Source: CAWAYR01 sp050250875 | GTDB lineage: Bacteria > Acidobacteriota > Vicinamibacteria > Vicinamibacterales > UBA2999 | DNA length: 64,000 bases | Assembly: GCA_050250875.1 (NCBI GenBank) | Contig: JBFWNV010000001.1 | Location: 1,054,001 to 1,118,000 of the forward strand | Direction of reading: 5' to 3' | Part shown: in pieces, positions 1-8,252 of the stretch | Layout of the letters: every line of letters begins with the position of its first letter | Numbering within the stretch: position 1 is the stretch's first letter | Program-made: the position numbers and the translations under genes | Notes under the pieces: generated by a model | What the model was told of the DNA's origin: nothing | Database searches by the model: none | Seen by the model: only the letters and a program-made list of their open reading frames with translations

Positions 1-1
1 C

Positions 2-46
2 GGGCAGATCGTGGCGGTGCGGCGCGCCCTCGGCGTGTGGGGCTAG
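2..46 (+). CDS. C-terminal end of an upstream gene (partial)
   Basis: An open frame enters from outside the window and ends at a TAG at 44-46, giving only the last 14 residues (GQIVAVRRALGVWG). The stop overlaps the stop of the next gene on the opposite strand by four bases (CTAG at 43-46), an arrangement repeated at other convergent gene ends here, and that is the main reason for believing it. The family cannot be named from so few residues. Confidence 0.4.
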   Translation, partial: GQIVAVRRALGVWG

Positions 47-1524
47 CGATCCTGGCGCGGGGCCCGGATCGGGCGGCCCGGCATGCGCACGCCGACCGGC
101 ACGCGCTGGCCGAACAGCACGGTCCTGTCGTCGATCTCGCCGCCGCGCACCACCGGCACGCCGTTGACCAGCACGTGCACGATGCCGGTCGAGAACGCCG
201 CGGCGGTGGTGTAGGTGGAGGTGTCGATCACCGTGGCCGGATCGAACACGGTCACATCCGCGAACGCGCCCGGGCGCAGTCGCCCCCGCTCGCGCATCTC
301 GGGCACCCGTGATTCGAGGCGGCGGGCCGGCGCCAGCGTCATCCGACGGACGGCGTCGGGCAGCGTGAGCACCTTCTCGTCGCGCACGTAGCGGCCGAGG
401 ACGCGGGCGAACGTGCCCGAGGCGCGCGGATGCGTCGGGCGGTCCTCCAGATCGCGCCCGCCGTCGCTCGCGAACACCGGGAACGGGTCGGCCACGCCGA
501 CACGCAGCGCCTCCTCGGTGTTGCCGTGCGCGATCACTGAGCCGCCCTGAGCGCGGTACTTGCCGAAGGTCTCGCGCGTCAGGCGCTCGCCGGTGGCCGC
601 CCACTGAAACGTCGCGAAGCGCTGGTCGGGCCACGACTCCCAGCCGTCGTAGAGAGCCGACTGGATGAGCGTGGCGCCGGCCGTGTAGGGATACACCTCG
701 GTGGTCACGTCGGTGCCCTTCGCGCGGGCGGCGCTCACGGTGTCGAGCCAGGCGCGGATGTCGTCGCCGGCGGTGCTGTTGATGTGGGCGATGTGGAGCG
801 GCGCCGTGGTGGCGGCGGCGAGATCGAGCATCGCCGTCAGTCCGCCGGCGGCACCGCCGAGGTGCGCGAACACGAAGGCACCGTGGCGGGCGGCGGTGCG
901 GAACACCGCCGCCAGCTCGTCGGCCGAGGCGCCGGGCGTGTAGGCCGGGCCGGTGCCCACCGCCACGCCGCCGGCGGCGAGGCCGGCGTCCACCAGCGCG
1001 ACGATCCGCGTCACCTGCTCCGGCGTCGCCGGGCCGCGTCCGGGGCCGGTGGGCAGCATGAAGCCCTTGTCGCCCAGCACCTGCATCCGGGCGCCGATGT
1101 GGCTGGCGGCCACGCCGAAGTTGACCAGCCGCGCCGGACCCATGCCGCGGTACCACGCGTCCACGTCCTGGGCGCCGATTTCCAGCTCGAAGACGCTGGT
1201 CACGCCGTCGCGGGCGGCGTAGCGATGGCTCTGCTGGCCGTGGGCGTGGCGATGGAGGTCGATGAAGCCGGGCGCCACCACCAGCCCGCGGGCGTCGAGC
1301 GTCTCGCGGCCCTCCAGGGGGTCGGCGCTCACCGCCACGATGCGGTCGCCGCGGATGCCGACGTGACGCACGGCGTCGAGCCCGGATTCGGGGTCGATCA
1401 CCCGGCCGCCGGCGATGACCAGGTCGAGCGGGCCCGGCCCGGGCTGCGTGGCGGTGGAGGCGGCCTCGACGGCCGACAGGCCGAGAGCGGCCAGGACGAG
1501 AACGCGGAGAATGGGCAGAGGCAT
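43..1524 (-). CDS. Secreted N-acyl-D-amino-acid deacylase-type amidohydrolase
   Basis: A metal-dependent amidohydrolase of the D-aminoacylase / dihydroorotase-like superfamily, expected to remove acyl groups from D-amino acids or a related amide. The start at 1524 (MPLPILRVLVLAALGL) gives a clean signal peptide; the open frame runs 24 codons further upstream, but that part is arginine and proline rich and unlikely to be translated. Family marks are the beta-sandwich opening (LVIAGGRVIDPESGLD), the metal-binding HxH in FIDLHRHAHG, a later HIAHINS histidine segment and the C-terminal closing strand (GAFADVTVFDP). The length of 493 residues is normal. The signal peptide places it in the periplasm, so cell-wall or environmental D-amino acid derivatives are likely substrates. 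The exact substrate is not readable from sequence. Confidence 0.85.
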   Translation of the reverse strand: MPLPILRVLVLAALGLSAVEAASTATQPGPGPLDLVIAGGRVIDPESGLDAVRHVGIRGDRIVAVSADPLEGRETLDARGLVVAPGFIDLHRHAHGQQSHRYAARDGVTSVFELEIGAQDVDAWYRGMGPARLVNFGVAASHIGARMQVLGDKGFMLPTGPGRGPATPEQVTRIVALVDAGLAAGGVAVGTGPAYTPGASADELAAVFRTAARHGAFVFAHLGGAAGGLTAMLDLAAATTAPLHIAHINSTAGDDIRAWLDTVSAARAKGTDVTTEVYPYTAGATLIQSALYDGWESWPDQRFATFQWAATGERLTRETFGKYRAQGGSVIAHGNTEEALRVGVADPFPVFASDGGRDLEDRPTHPRASGTFARVLGRYVRDEKVLTLPDAVRRMTLAPARRLESRVPEMRERGRLRPGAFADVTVFDPATVIDTSTYTTAAAFSTGIVHVLVNGVPVVRGGEIDDRTVLFGQRVPVGVRMPGRPIRAPRQDR

Positions 1525-1635
1525 GTCGATCGGATTGGACGACGGCGGCCGAGGCAGCCGCGGGCCGGATCTGTGCGCGCCGAACGGCGCGGACAAGGAA
1601 CGACCCCGGGGGTCGTTTCGTCACTGGAGCAGACG

Positions 1636-2694
1636 ATGGGTGTTCAGGAACTGGCGGTGGTCGGGCTCGTCGGCTCGGGCGTGGGAGCGGCGCTGGGCGT
1701 GCCGCTGGTCTGGCCGCGCCGCGACGGCGGCGCCGATCCGCGAATGCTCGGGGCCGCGGTGCTGCTCATGGCCGCCGTGGGCGCGCTCATCAGCGCCCGG
1801 CTGGTCGGCCTCGTGCCGGGGTCGCCGGCGGTCGGCCATGCCGTGAACCTGCTCGGCCTGGTGGCCTTCCCGCTGGCGGTGGTCTACACGCGGCAGGCGG
1901 CGGGGTGGACGCGGGCGGGCGATGCCTGGCTGGCCGTGCCCGCGGCGCTGTACCTGGCCGCACTCGCGGGGCGGGCGGGGCTCGGGCGGGCCACGGAGGT
2001 GCCGTTTGCGTGGCTGCTGCCGGCCGTGCTCGGGTTCACCGCGCTCAGCGGATGGGCCGCGTGGCACCGCCGGGCGCCGGCCAGCGACACGCTCGTGCCG
2101 CCCGAATGGGTGGCCGGGTTCATGGCGCTCATCAACGTGGCGCAGATCGCGCGGATGGACCTGGCCCACGTGCCGGCGGCGCGCGCCGTGGTGCCGCTGG
2201 TGTTCGCCGCCGGGTTCGTGGCGATGGTGACCTGGACCACCGCGCGGGCGGTGACGCGGCGAGGGGCTGCCGACCGGGTCGACGAGGTGCCGCTGCCCCG
2301 CTACGAACGCTCGGCCCTCGACGAGGACCGCGCCGGCGAGCTGCGCGGGCGGATCGACGAGGCGCTGACCCGCGACCGGCTGTTCGCGCGTCCCGACCTC
2401 ACGCTGGGCCAGCTGGCCGCGGCCGCGCGCGCCACGCCGCATCAGGTGTCCGAGGCCCTCAACCGCTTCGGCGGCGTGGGCTTTCGCGACGTGGTGATGC
2501 GCCGGCGGGTGGACGACGTGAAGGCGCAGCTGCTCGATCCGGCCAGCGACCGCTACACGATCGAAGGCATCGGCGCCTCGGCCGGCTTCCGCTCGCGCTC
2601 GGCGCTCTACGCCGCCTTCCACCGCCTCGAGGGCACGACGCCGACGGCGTTCCGCGCGGCGGCGCGGACTACGGGACGATCGTCGCCGTCTTGA
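1636..2694 (+). CDS. AraC-family regulator with an N-terminal membrane domain
   Basis: The protein has 352 residues. Residues 1-215 hold about six to seven hydrophobic segments (for example GAALGVPLVW, AAVLLMAAVGALISARLVG, VVPLVFAAGFVAMVTW). The last 110 residues are an AraC/XylS two-helix-turn-helix domain, seen in LTLGQLAAAARATPHQVSEA followed by the second motif around YTIEGIGASAGFRSRSALYAAF and the typical GTTPTAFR end. Regulators of this build are membrane-anchored sensors that bind DNA near the membrane. The start at 1636 was chosen because the hydrophobic domain begins there; the frame upstream is low complexity antisense to the amidohydrolase. Its end overlaps the convergent cyclophilin gene by 26 bp. 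No target is evident, though the divergent amidohydrolase is the nearest candidate. Confidence 0.85.
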   Translation: MGVQELAVVGLVGSGVGAALGVPLVWPRRDGGADPRMLGAAVLLMAAVGALISARLVGLVPGSPAVGHAVNLLGLVAFPLAVVYTRQAAGWTRAGDAWLAVPAALYLAALAGRAGLGRATEVPFAWLLPAVLGFTALSGWAAWHRRAPASDTLVPPEWVAGFMALINVAQIARMDLAHVPAARAVVPLVFAAGFVAMVTWTTARAVTRRGAADRVDEVPLPRYERSALDEDRAGELRGRIDEALTRDRLFARPDLTLGQLAAAARATPHQVSEALNRFGGVGFRDVVMRRRVDDVKAQLLDPASDRYTIEGIGASAGFRSRSALYAAFHRLEGTTPTAFRAAARTTGRSSPS

Positions 2695-3328
2695 TGTAGT
2701 CCATCTTCGGGAACGACTTGATCAGGTAGGCGTTCCCTTCCGCGACCACGCGGCCCTGCGGCGGGCCGCTGCCGCGCGGCGCGCCCTCGCCGTAGCCGGT
2801 GTAGATCTTGTCCACGTTCTCGATGCCGCTCACGACCTCGCCGAACGGCGCGAAGCCCATCGAGTCGAGGTTGGTGTTGTTGCGGAAGTTGATGAACACC
2901 TGCGTGGTGCGGGTGTCGGGCGTGGCGCCCATGGCGAAGGTGATGAAGCCCTTGCGGTTGCTCTGCGTCACCTTGTCGGGCGGGATGCGCGCGCTCTGCC
3001 ACACCTTGGCCACCGTCGGGTTGCCGTGGATGCCGAACTGCACCATGAAGTTGGGCACGGCGCGGAAGAACCGCACGTCGTCGTAGAACCCGTTCTTCAC
3101 CAGGTTGTAGAAGCGGTCGGCGCCGTTGGGCGCCCAGGCGCGGGTGACGCGAATCACGAACTCGCCGGCGCTGGTGTCGAAGCGCACGTTGTAGACGTCG
3201 GGCGCCGTCTCTTTGAAGGTCGCCGTCGCGAGCAGCGAGCGGCGCGGCGCCGCCGCCTGCTCGGCGTAGGTGACGGTGGCGGCCGCGGCGAGCGTTATCA
3301 GGGTCAGGGTGTGCATCACGCGCGTCAT
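2669..3328 (-). CDS. Exported cyclophilin-type peptidyl-prolyl cis-trans isomerase
   Basis: The protein has 219 residues: a signal peptide (MTRVMHTLTLITLAAAATVTYA) and then a cyclophilin fold that catalyses proline isomerisation during folding of exported proteins. Recognisable parts are VRFDTSAGEFVIRVTR, the RFYNLVKNGFYDDVRFFRAV segment with the catalytic-region FFRxV and the VQFGIHGNP strand, and GFITFAMG. The typical substrate-pocket tryptophan is not obvious, as in many bacterial periplasmic cyclophilins. The start at 3328 is preceded by AGAGG with 7 bp spacing; the longer open frame upstream is antisense to the divergent TPM gene. The stop codon lies inside the AraC-type gene on the other strand. 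Confidence 0.9.
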   Translation of the reverse strand: MTRVMHTLTLITLAAAATVTYAEQAAAPRRSLLATATFKETAPDVYNVRFDTSAGEFVIRVTRAWAPNGADRFYNLVKNGFYDDVRFFRAVPNFMVQFGIHGNPTVAKVWQSARIPPDKVTQSNRKGFITFAMGATPDTRTTQVFINFRNNTNLDSMGFAPFGEVVSGIENVDKIYTGYGEGAPRGSGPPQGRVVAEGNAYLIKSFPKMDYIKTATIVP

Positions 3329-3380
3329 GAGTCGTCCTCTCGGGCCTCTACGATACCGCGATCGGGGTACGCTGTCGGCG

Positions 3381-4337
3381 ATGACCGACGCACGGGCGTG
3401 GATCGCCGGGATGCTGCTCGTGGCGACGCTGACCGCCGGCCCGCCCGGTGCGATCGCGCAGGCCTCACTGCCGGCTCCCACCGGCGCCGTCAGCGACTTC
3501 GCCAACCTGCTGGCCGACGGCGACGAGGCCCGGCTCACCCGGGTGGTCGCGGACGTGGAGCAGGCGACCACCGCCGAAATCGCCGTGGCCACGGTGCCGT
3601 CGCTCGACGGCCTGACCGTGGAGGAGTACGCCACGAAGCTCTTCGCCGCCTGGGGCGTCGGCCAGGCCGGCAAGGACAACGGCGTGCTCATCCTGGTGGC
3701 GCCGAGTGAGCGCGAGATGCGCATCGAGGTCGGCTACGGGCTGGAAGGGGTGCTGCCCGACGGCCTGGCGGGACAGATCATCCGCGAGACGTTCCTGCCG
3801 GCCTTCCGCGCCGACGACTATCCACGCGGCATCGTCGAGGGCACCGAGCGCGTCGCCGCCATCGTCAAGCGCAACGAGCCGCTCACCGAGGAGCAACTGC
3901 AGGCGCTGGCGTCGGCCGGCTCCGGATCGTCCAACGACGCGCTGTTGCCCTTCGTGCTGATCCCGTTCTTCGGGATCTTCGTGGCAATCGGCAGCGGCTT
4001 CGCCGGCGCCGGCCTGCGCACCCGGGCGGGCTTTCCGATCCTGTTCGGGCTGTTCTTCGCCGGCGTGCCGATGCTGATGTCGCTGCTGGTCAACCTGCCG
4101 ATCGCCATCTGGATCCTGCTGGGGCTGGCGGTGGTGTTCCTGGTGATCGGCTGGAAGATGGGCGGCCGGCCGGGGGCGCGCGGATCGATGCGTGGCACGC
4201 ACGGATCGTCGAAGAGCGGCTGGGTGTGGGGCGGCGACGGGTCGTCGGGCGGGTCGTCGGGCTCGGGGTCGTCGGGGTCGTCGGGCGGCTTCGGCGGCGG
4301 CCGGTCGGGCGGCGGCGGCGCCAGCGGACGCTGGTAG
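3381..4337 (+). CDS. TPM-domain (YgcG/Psb32-like) membrane protein
   Basis: The protein has 318 residues. A signal peptide is followed by a TPM domain (about residues 37-160, beginning VSDFANLLADGDEARL and containing the ATVPSLDGLTVEEYATKLF and GYGLEGVLPDGLAGQI signatures). Three hydrophobic segments follow (about residues 190-275), then a glycine/serine-rich tail (GGSSGSGSSGSSGGFGGG) ending in GGGGASGRW. This is the usual architecture of YgcG-type proteins, in which the TPM domain faces the periplasm and the Gly-Ser tail is disordered. TPM proteins are linked to membrane-complex repair or phosphatase activity in plastids, but the bacterial role is unsettled. It is divergent from the cyclophilin with a 52 bp gap and ends 7 bp before the convergent selO stop. 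Confidence 0.88.
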   Translation: MTDARAWIAGMLLVATLTAGPPGAIAQASLPAPTGAVSDFANLLADGDEARLTRVVADVEQATTAEIAVATVPSLDGLTVEEYATKLFAAWGVGQAGKDNGVLILVAPSEREMRIEVGYGLEGVLPDGLAGQIIRETFLPAFRADDYPRGIVEGTERVAAIVKRNEPLTEEQLQALASAGSGSSNDALLPFVLIPFFGIFVAIGSGFAGAGLRTRAGFPILFGLFFAGVPMLMSLLVNLPIAIWILLGLAVVFLVIGWKMGGRPGARGSMRGTHGSSKSGWVWGGDGSSGGSSGSGSSGSSGGFGGGRSGGGGASGRW

Positions 4338-4344
4338 GAACGCC

Positions 4345-5838
4345 CTACGTGCCGCAGAAGGTGCGATACGGGATCGCGTCGGCGTCGGCCGGCGTGCTCA
4401 GCTCGGGGCTGGCGGCAGCGTAGTCGTACGGCGCGGCCAGCGCCGCCAGCAGCCGGTCGAGGGGCCTCAGATCGGCGGCATCGGTCGCGGCCGACAGCGC
4501 CTCCTCCACCTTGTGGTTGCGCGGGATCACGGCCGGATTGCTGCGGCGCATCAGGGCGATCGCCTCGGCGGCCGGCTGCGGCTGCTGCGCCCGCAGCGTC
4601 ATCCAGCGCTCGCGCCACTCGCGGAACGGCGCGTCGGCCTCGGCCAGCGCCTGCACGGCGTCGTCGTCGCTCAGCAGGCGGAAGGTGTTGGTGAAGTCGG
4701 CCCGCGTCTGCTGCATCCAGGCGAGCAGCGCCTCGGCCAGCGCGACGTCGCCCTCGGCCGCGGTGATGAGGCCCAGCTTGGCGCGCATGCCGGCCAGCCA
4801 CTGCTGCTTGTAACGCGTCTCGAAGGCCAGAATCGACTCGTTGGCGCGCTCGATCGCACGCGTCCGGTCGGCGTCGAACAGCGGCAGCATCGCCTCGGCC
4901 AGGCGGGCCAGGTTCCACTGCGCGATCGGCGGCTGGTTGCCGTAGGCGTAGCGGCCCTGCTCGTCGATCGAGCTGAACACCGTGGCCGGATCGTAGCGGT
5001 CCATGAACGCGCACGGCCCGTAGTCGATCGTCTCGCCCGAGAGCGCCATGTTGTCGGTGTTCATCACGCCGTGGATGAACCCGACGAGCTGCCACTGCGC
5101 CAGCAGCCGCGCCTGGCGCTGGGCGACGGCGTCGAAGAGCGCCAGGTACGTGTCGGGCGCGTGGGCCAGCTCGGGATAGTGCCGCTCGATCGTGTAGTCG
5201 GCCAGGGCCCGGAGCGCGGCGTCGTCGCGATGCGCCGCCGCCCACTCGAACGTGCCGACGCGCAGGTGGCTCGATGCCACCCGGGTGAGCACGGCGCCGG
5301 GCAACGGCCGCTCGCGGTGCACCAGCTCGCCGGTGGCCACCACGGCCAGGCTGCGCGATGTCGGGATGCCGAGCGCGTGCATCGCCTCGCTGACGACCAG
5401 CTCGCGCAGCATCGGGCCCAGCACGGCGCGGCCGTCGCCACGGCGCGAGTAGGGCGTGCGGCCGGCGCCCTTGAGTTGCACGTCCATCCGCCGGCCGTCG
5501 GGTGTAAGCTGCTCGCCGAGCAGGATGGCCCGGCCGTCGCCGAGCGCCGTGAAGTGGCCGAACTGGTGGCCGGCGTAGGCCTGCGCCAGCGGCCGCGCCC
5601 CTTCGGGCAGGGCGTTGCCGGCGAAGATCGCCGCGCCGTCGGGCGAATCCAGCGCGGCCACGTCGAGACCCAGCTCGCCGGCCAGCACCGTGTTGAACAC
5701 CGCGTAGTGCGGCGCGCGCACCGCCGTCGGCGCCACCGCCGAGTGGAACAGCGCCGGCAGCGCCGCGTAGCTGTGCTCCAGGCGCCAGCCGCAGACAGCG
5801 GCGGACGCGGGCGGAGAGGCCGGGCTCGGCGTGGCCAC
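4345..5838 (-). CDS. selO: SelO/YdiU protein adenylyltransferase (AMPylator)
   Basis: The protein has 497 residues, full length for the SelO pseudokinase family, which transfers AMP to Ser/Thr/Tyr residues and is tied to oxidative-stress responses. Seen in sequence: the N-terminal LEHSYAALPALFHSAVAPT segment, GDGRAILLGEQLTPDGRRMD in the nucleotide-binding lobe, and the catalytic loop GVMNTDNMALSGETIDYGP with its conserved Asp and Asn. The start is a GTG at 5838. The C-terminus ends FCGT and lacks the selenocysteine/cysteine-rich tail of eukaryotic homologues; a single Cys sits three residues from the end, close to where Sec occurs in animal SelO. It is divergent from the propeller gene at 5886. 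Confidence 0.95.
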   Translation of the reverse strand: MATPSPASPPASAAVCGWRLEHSYAALPALFHSAVAPTAVRAPHYAVFNTVLAGELGLDVAALDSPDGAAIFAGNALPEGARPLAQAYAGHQFGHFTALGDGRAILLGEQLTPDGRRMDVQLKGAGRTPYSRRGDGRAVLGPMLRELVVSEAMHALGIPTSRSLAVVATGELVHRERPLPGAVLTRVASSHLRVGTFEWAAAHRDDAALRALADYTIERHYPELAHAPDTYLALFDAVAQRQARLLAQWQLVGFIHGVMNTDNMALSGETIDYGPCAFMDRYDPATVFSSIDEQGRYAYGNQPPIAQWNLARLAEAMLPLFDADRTRAIERANESILAFETRYKQQWLAGMRAKLGLITAAEGDVALAEALLAWMQQTRADFTNTFRLLSDDDAVQALAEADAPFREWRERWMTLRAQQPQPAAEAIALMRRSNPAVIPRNHKVEEALSAATDAADLRPLDRLLAALAAPYDYAAASPELSTPADADAIPYRTFCGT

Positions 5839-5885
5839 GAGTTCGACTGTACGACAGGTTCCTCGCCGCTGCTAAGCTGTCGCCC

Positions 5886-7055
5886 GTGAAGCTTCTGCGC
5901 ACAGCCACGATCCTCCTGGCAATCGCACTCCTGACCCCGGCGCTCGCCGCGGCCCAGGGCGCCAACGCCAAGCCGGCCCCGGGGTCGCCCACCGCCGACA
6001 ACCTGCCGATCTACGTGCTGGATCCCACCTGGCCGCCGACGCTGCCCAACGACTGGATCTGGGGCGACATCCGCGGCCTGTTCGCCGACGACGAGGACCA
6101 CCTGTGGGTGATCCACATGCCGTCGAGCCTGACCCCGCAGGAGATCGGCGCCGCCGTGAAGCCGCCGATCGCCGACTGCTGCATCCCGGCGCCGCCGGTG
6201 CTCGAACTCGACACCGAGGGCAAGGTGCTGCGCGCCTGGGGCGGCCCTGGCGCCGGCTACACGTGGTTCGACCAGGAACACGGCATCTATCTCGACCACA
6301 ACGGCTTCGTGTGGATGGGCACCAGCAACGGCATGCACGTGATGAAGTTCACGCAGGACGGCAAGCACCTGCTGACCATCGGCGAGCCGGGCGTGAACAA
6401 GGGCAGCAACGACCCCGATCACCTGGGCGGCCCGGCCAACTTCTACGTCGAGCCGAAGACCAACGAGCTGTTCATCGCCGACGGCTACATCAACAAGCGC
6501 GTCGTGGTGTACGACGCGGCGACCGGCAAGTACAAGCGGCACTGGGGCGCCTACGGCAAGGTGCCGCGCGACGACGAGAAGTATACGTATCCCGTCGATC
6601 CGAGGAACCCGCCGCAGCAGTACTCGACGCTGCACGGCCTGGTCGGCACCAAGGACGGGCTCATGTACGTGTCGGATCGCCGCGGCAACCGCATCCAGGT
6701 GTTCCGGCAGAACGGCGAGTACCTGATGGAACGCTTCGTGCGGCCAGAGACCGGCGGCTCGGGCAGCGGTTTCAGCCTGCAGGTGTCGCGCGATCCCGGC
6801 CAGACGCTGCTCTATCTCATCGACGGCACCAACCAGCGCGTGTGGATCCTCCGCCGCAAGGACCTGGCGATCCTCGATCGCTTCGGGCGTCCGGGCCGGC
6901 AGTTGGGCGAGTTCATCCGCGCCCACATGATCGCCATCGACTCGAAGAACCGAATGTACACGGGCGAGGCCGGCAACGGCCGGCGCATCCAGCGGTGGAT
7001 CCTGAAGGGCACGCGGCCGGCGGCGAGCGTGACGCCGCCCGTGTCGCAGCACTAA
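5886..7055 (+). CDS. Secreted NHL-repeat six-bladed beta-propeller protein
   Basis: The protein has 389 residues, begins at GTG and has a signal peptide cleaved near TPALAAAQG. The body consists of NHL-like repeats with the characteristic GxxxPxG-V-D turn patterns (for example GIYLDHNGFVWMG, NFYVEPKTNELFIADGY, GLVGTKDGLMYVSDRRGNRI, VFRQNGEYL). This matches the secreted peptidyl-alpha-hydroxyglycine-lyase-like propellers that Acidobacteriota carry in many copies. The ligand is unknown, and no catalytic metal site can be asserted from sequence alone. A second member of this family lies at 23958-25184. Its TAA overlaps the convergent stop of the next gene (CTAA at 7052-7055). Confidence 0.85.
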   Translation: MKLLRTATILLAIALLTPALAAAQGANAKPAPGSPTADNLPIYVLDPTWPPTLPNDWIWGDIRGLFADDEDHLWVIHMPSSLTPQEIGAAVKPPIADCCIPAPPVLELDTEGKVLRAWGGPGAGYTWFDQEHGIYLDHNGFVWMGTSNGMHVMKFTQDGKHLLTIGEPGVNKGSNDPDHLGGPANFYVEPKTNELFIADGYINKRVVVYDAATGKYKRHWGAYGKVPRDDEKYTYPVDPRNPPQQYSTLHGLVGTKDGLMYVSDRRGNRIQVFRQNGEYLMERFVRPETGGSGSGFSLQVSRDPGQTLLYLIDGTNQRVWILRRKDLAILDRFGRPGRQLGEFIRAHMIAIDSKNRMYTGEAGNGRRIQRWILKGTRPAASVTPPVSQH

Positions 7056-8125
7056 CCGCTGAAGCCGTGATCGCGGGCGAAGACCACCGCCTGCGTGCGC
7101 GACCACACACCCAGTTTGTCGAAGAGGTGCGACAGGTGGTTGCGCACCGTCTTCTCGCTGATGCCGAGCCGCTCGGCGATCTCGGCATTGCTGAGCCCCT
7201 CGGCCAGGAGGGTGAGCGTCTCGCGCTCGCGGCGTGACAGCGTGTCGAACACCGGCTCTGCCGCCGGCGCCGCCGGCTGCCCGGTGAACCCGAGGACCGC
7301 CTCCTGGAAGCGCCCCCACGCCGCCTCGTGCTCGAGCAGCACGTGGTTCTTCGAGTCGAGCTCGACGAACTGCGCGCCGGGGATGCCGGCGGCCAGCAGC
7401 CGCCCCTCGGACAGCGGCGCGACGGCATCGGCCCTGGCGTGGATCACGAGCGTGGACGTGCGCACCTGCGGCACCAGATCCGACACGTCGGTCTCGGCCC
7501 GTGCCCGCAGCAGTTCCCCGGCCATCTCGTGCGCCACGGTCTTCCGGCACAGCTCGTTGAACCAGCGCAGTTGCTCGTCGGTGCCCTCGGGAATGAAGCG
7601 CGAGGTGAAGACCTGGCGAAACGCCGGGTTGTCGCTGCCCCACAGGCTGGCCAGCTCGATGATGGCGCGGTAGATGGCGCTGGCGTCACTGCGCTTGAGC
7701 GCGCCCTTGGTGAACCCGCCGCACAGGATCATGCGGGCCACCCGTTCGGGATGGCGCACCGCGTAGGCCATGCACACCGCCGCGCCGTGCGACATGCCGA
7801 ACAGCGTGAACGGCTCGTCGAGGCCGGCGGCGGCGACCACCGCCTCGAGATCCTGGACGCGTCGCTCGAACGTCAGATCGCGGTAGGCCCAGTCGCTCAT
7901 CCCGCAGCCGCGCTCGTCGTAGCGCACGTAGCGGAAGTGGTCGGCGAAGAACCGCGTCCAATGGCGCCAGACCGGGCTGTCGAGGTCGTACTCGAGGTGG
8001 GTGAGCCAGGTGGCCGCCTTGACCAGCGGCGGCCCGCTGCCCGAATCGGCCCACGCCAGGCGCACGCCGTCCGAGGCGTGGAGATAGCGGACCACGTGGC
8101 GGCTCCGGGCCGGAGTCTGGCTCAT
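7052..8125 (-). CDS. Alpha/beta hydrolase fused to a LuxR-type helix-turn-helix
   Basis: The protein has 357 residues. Residues 10-270 form an alpha/beta hydrolase: nucleophile elbow GMSHG with Ser112, a YVRYDERGCGMSDW oxyanion-side loop, an acid in HARADAVAPLSEG and a histidine in SKNHVLLEHE. Residues 290-355 form a GerE/LuxR helix-turn-helix (LSRREREVL-like opening, then AEGLSNAEIAERLGISEKTV). The protein could therefore sense or hydrolyse a small ligand and regulate transcription directly. The start at 8125 (MSQTPARSRH) is preferred because homology begins soon after; the longer frame is antisense to the divergent mddA leader. Catalytic residues look intact, so this may be an active enzyme and not just a ligand-binding module. 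Confidence 0.88.
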   Translation of the reverse strand: MSQTPARSRHVVRYLHASDGVRLAWADSGSGPPLVKAATWLTHLEYDLDSPVWRHWTRFFADHFRYVRYDERGCGMSDWAYRDLTFERRVQDLEAVVAAAGLDEPFTLFGMSHGAAVCMAYAVRHPERVARMILCGGFTKGALKRSDASAIYRAIIELASLWGSDNPAFRQVFTSRFIPEGTDEQLRWFNELCRKTVAHEMAGELLRARAETDVSDLVPQVRTSTLVIHARADAVAPLSEGRLLAAGIPGAQFVELDSKNHVLLEHEAAWGRFQEAVLGFTGQPAAPAAEPVFDTLSRRERETLTLLAEGLSNAEIAERLGISEKTVRNHLSHLFDKLGVWSRTQAVVFARDHGFSG

Positions 8126-8252
8126 GGCAGCGTCCGCCGGCCGGGCCGGGACATTCGTCGCGGTCGGCAGCCCGGATTGTAGCGGACCCGGGACAAAGCG
8201 CGGATGGCGGGGACGGCCGGGCGGCGGCATCCTGCCGACCTGCGGAGGTCCC

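Noticed and set aside
784..1635. Long plus-strand extension upstream of the AraC-type gene
   Set aside because: Low-complexity Arg/His/Gly sequence antisense to the amidohydrolase; an AUG at 1636 begins the hydrophobic domain.
4200..4330. GTCGTCGGG-type microsatellite
   Set aside because: It is the codon repeat of the Gly-Ser tail of the TPM protein, a normal feature of that family.
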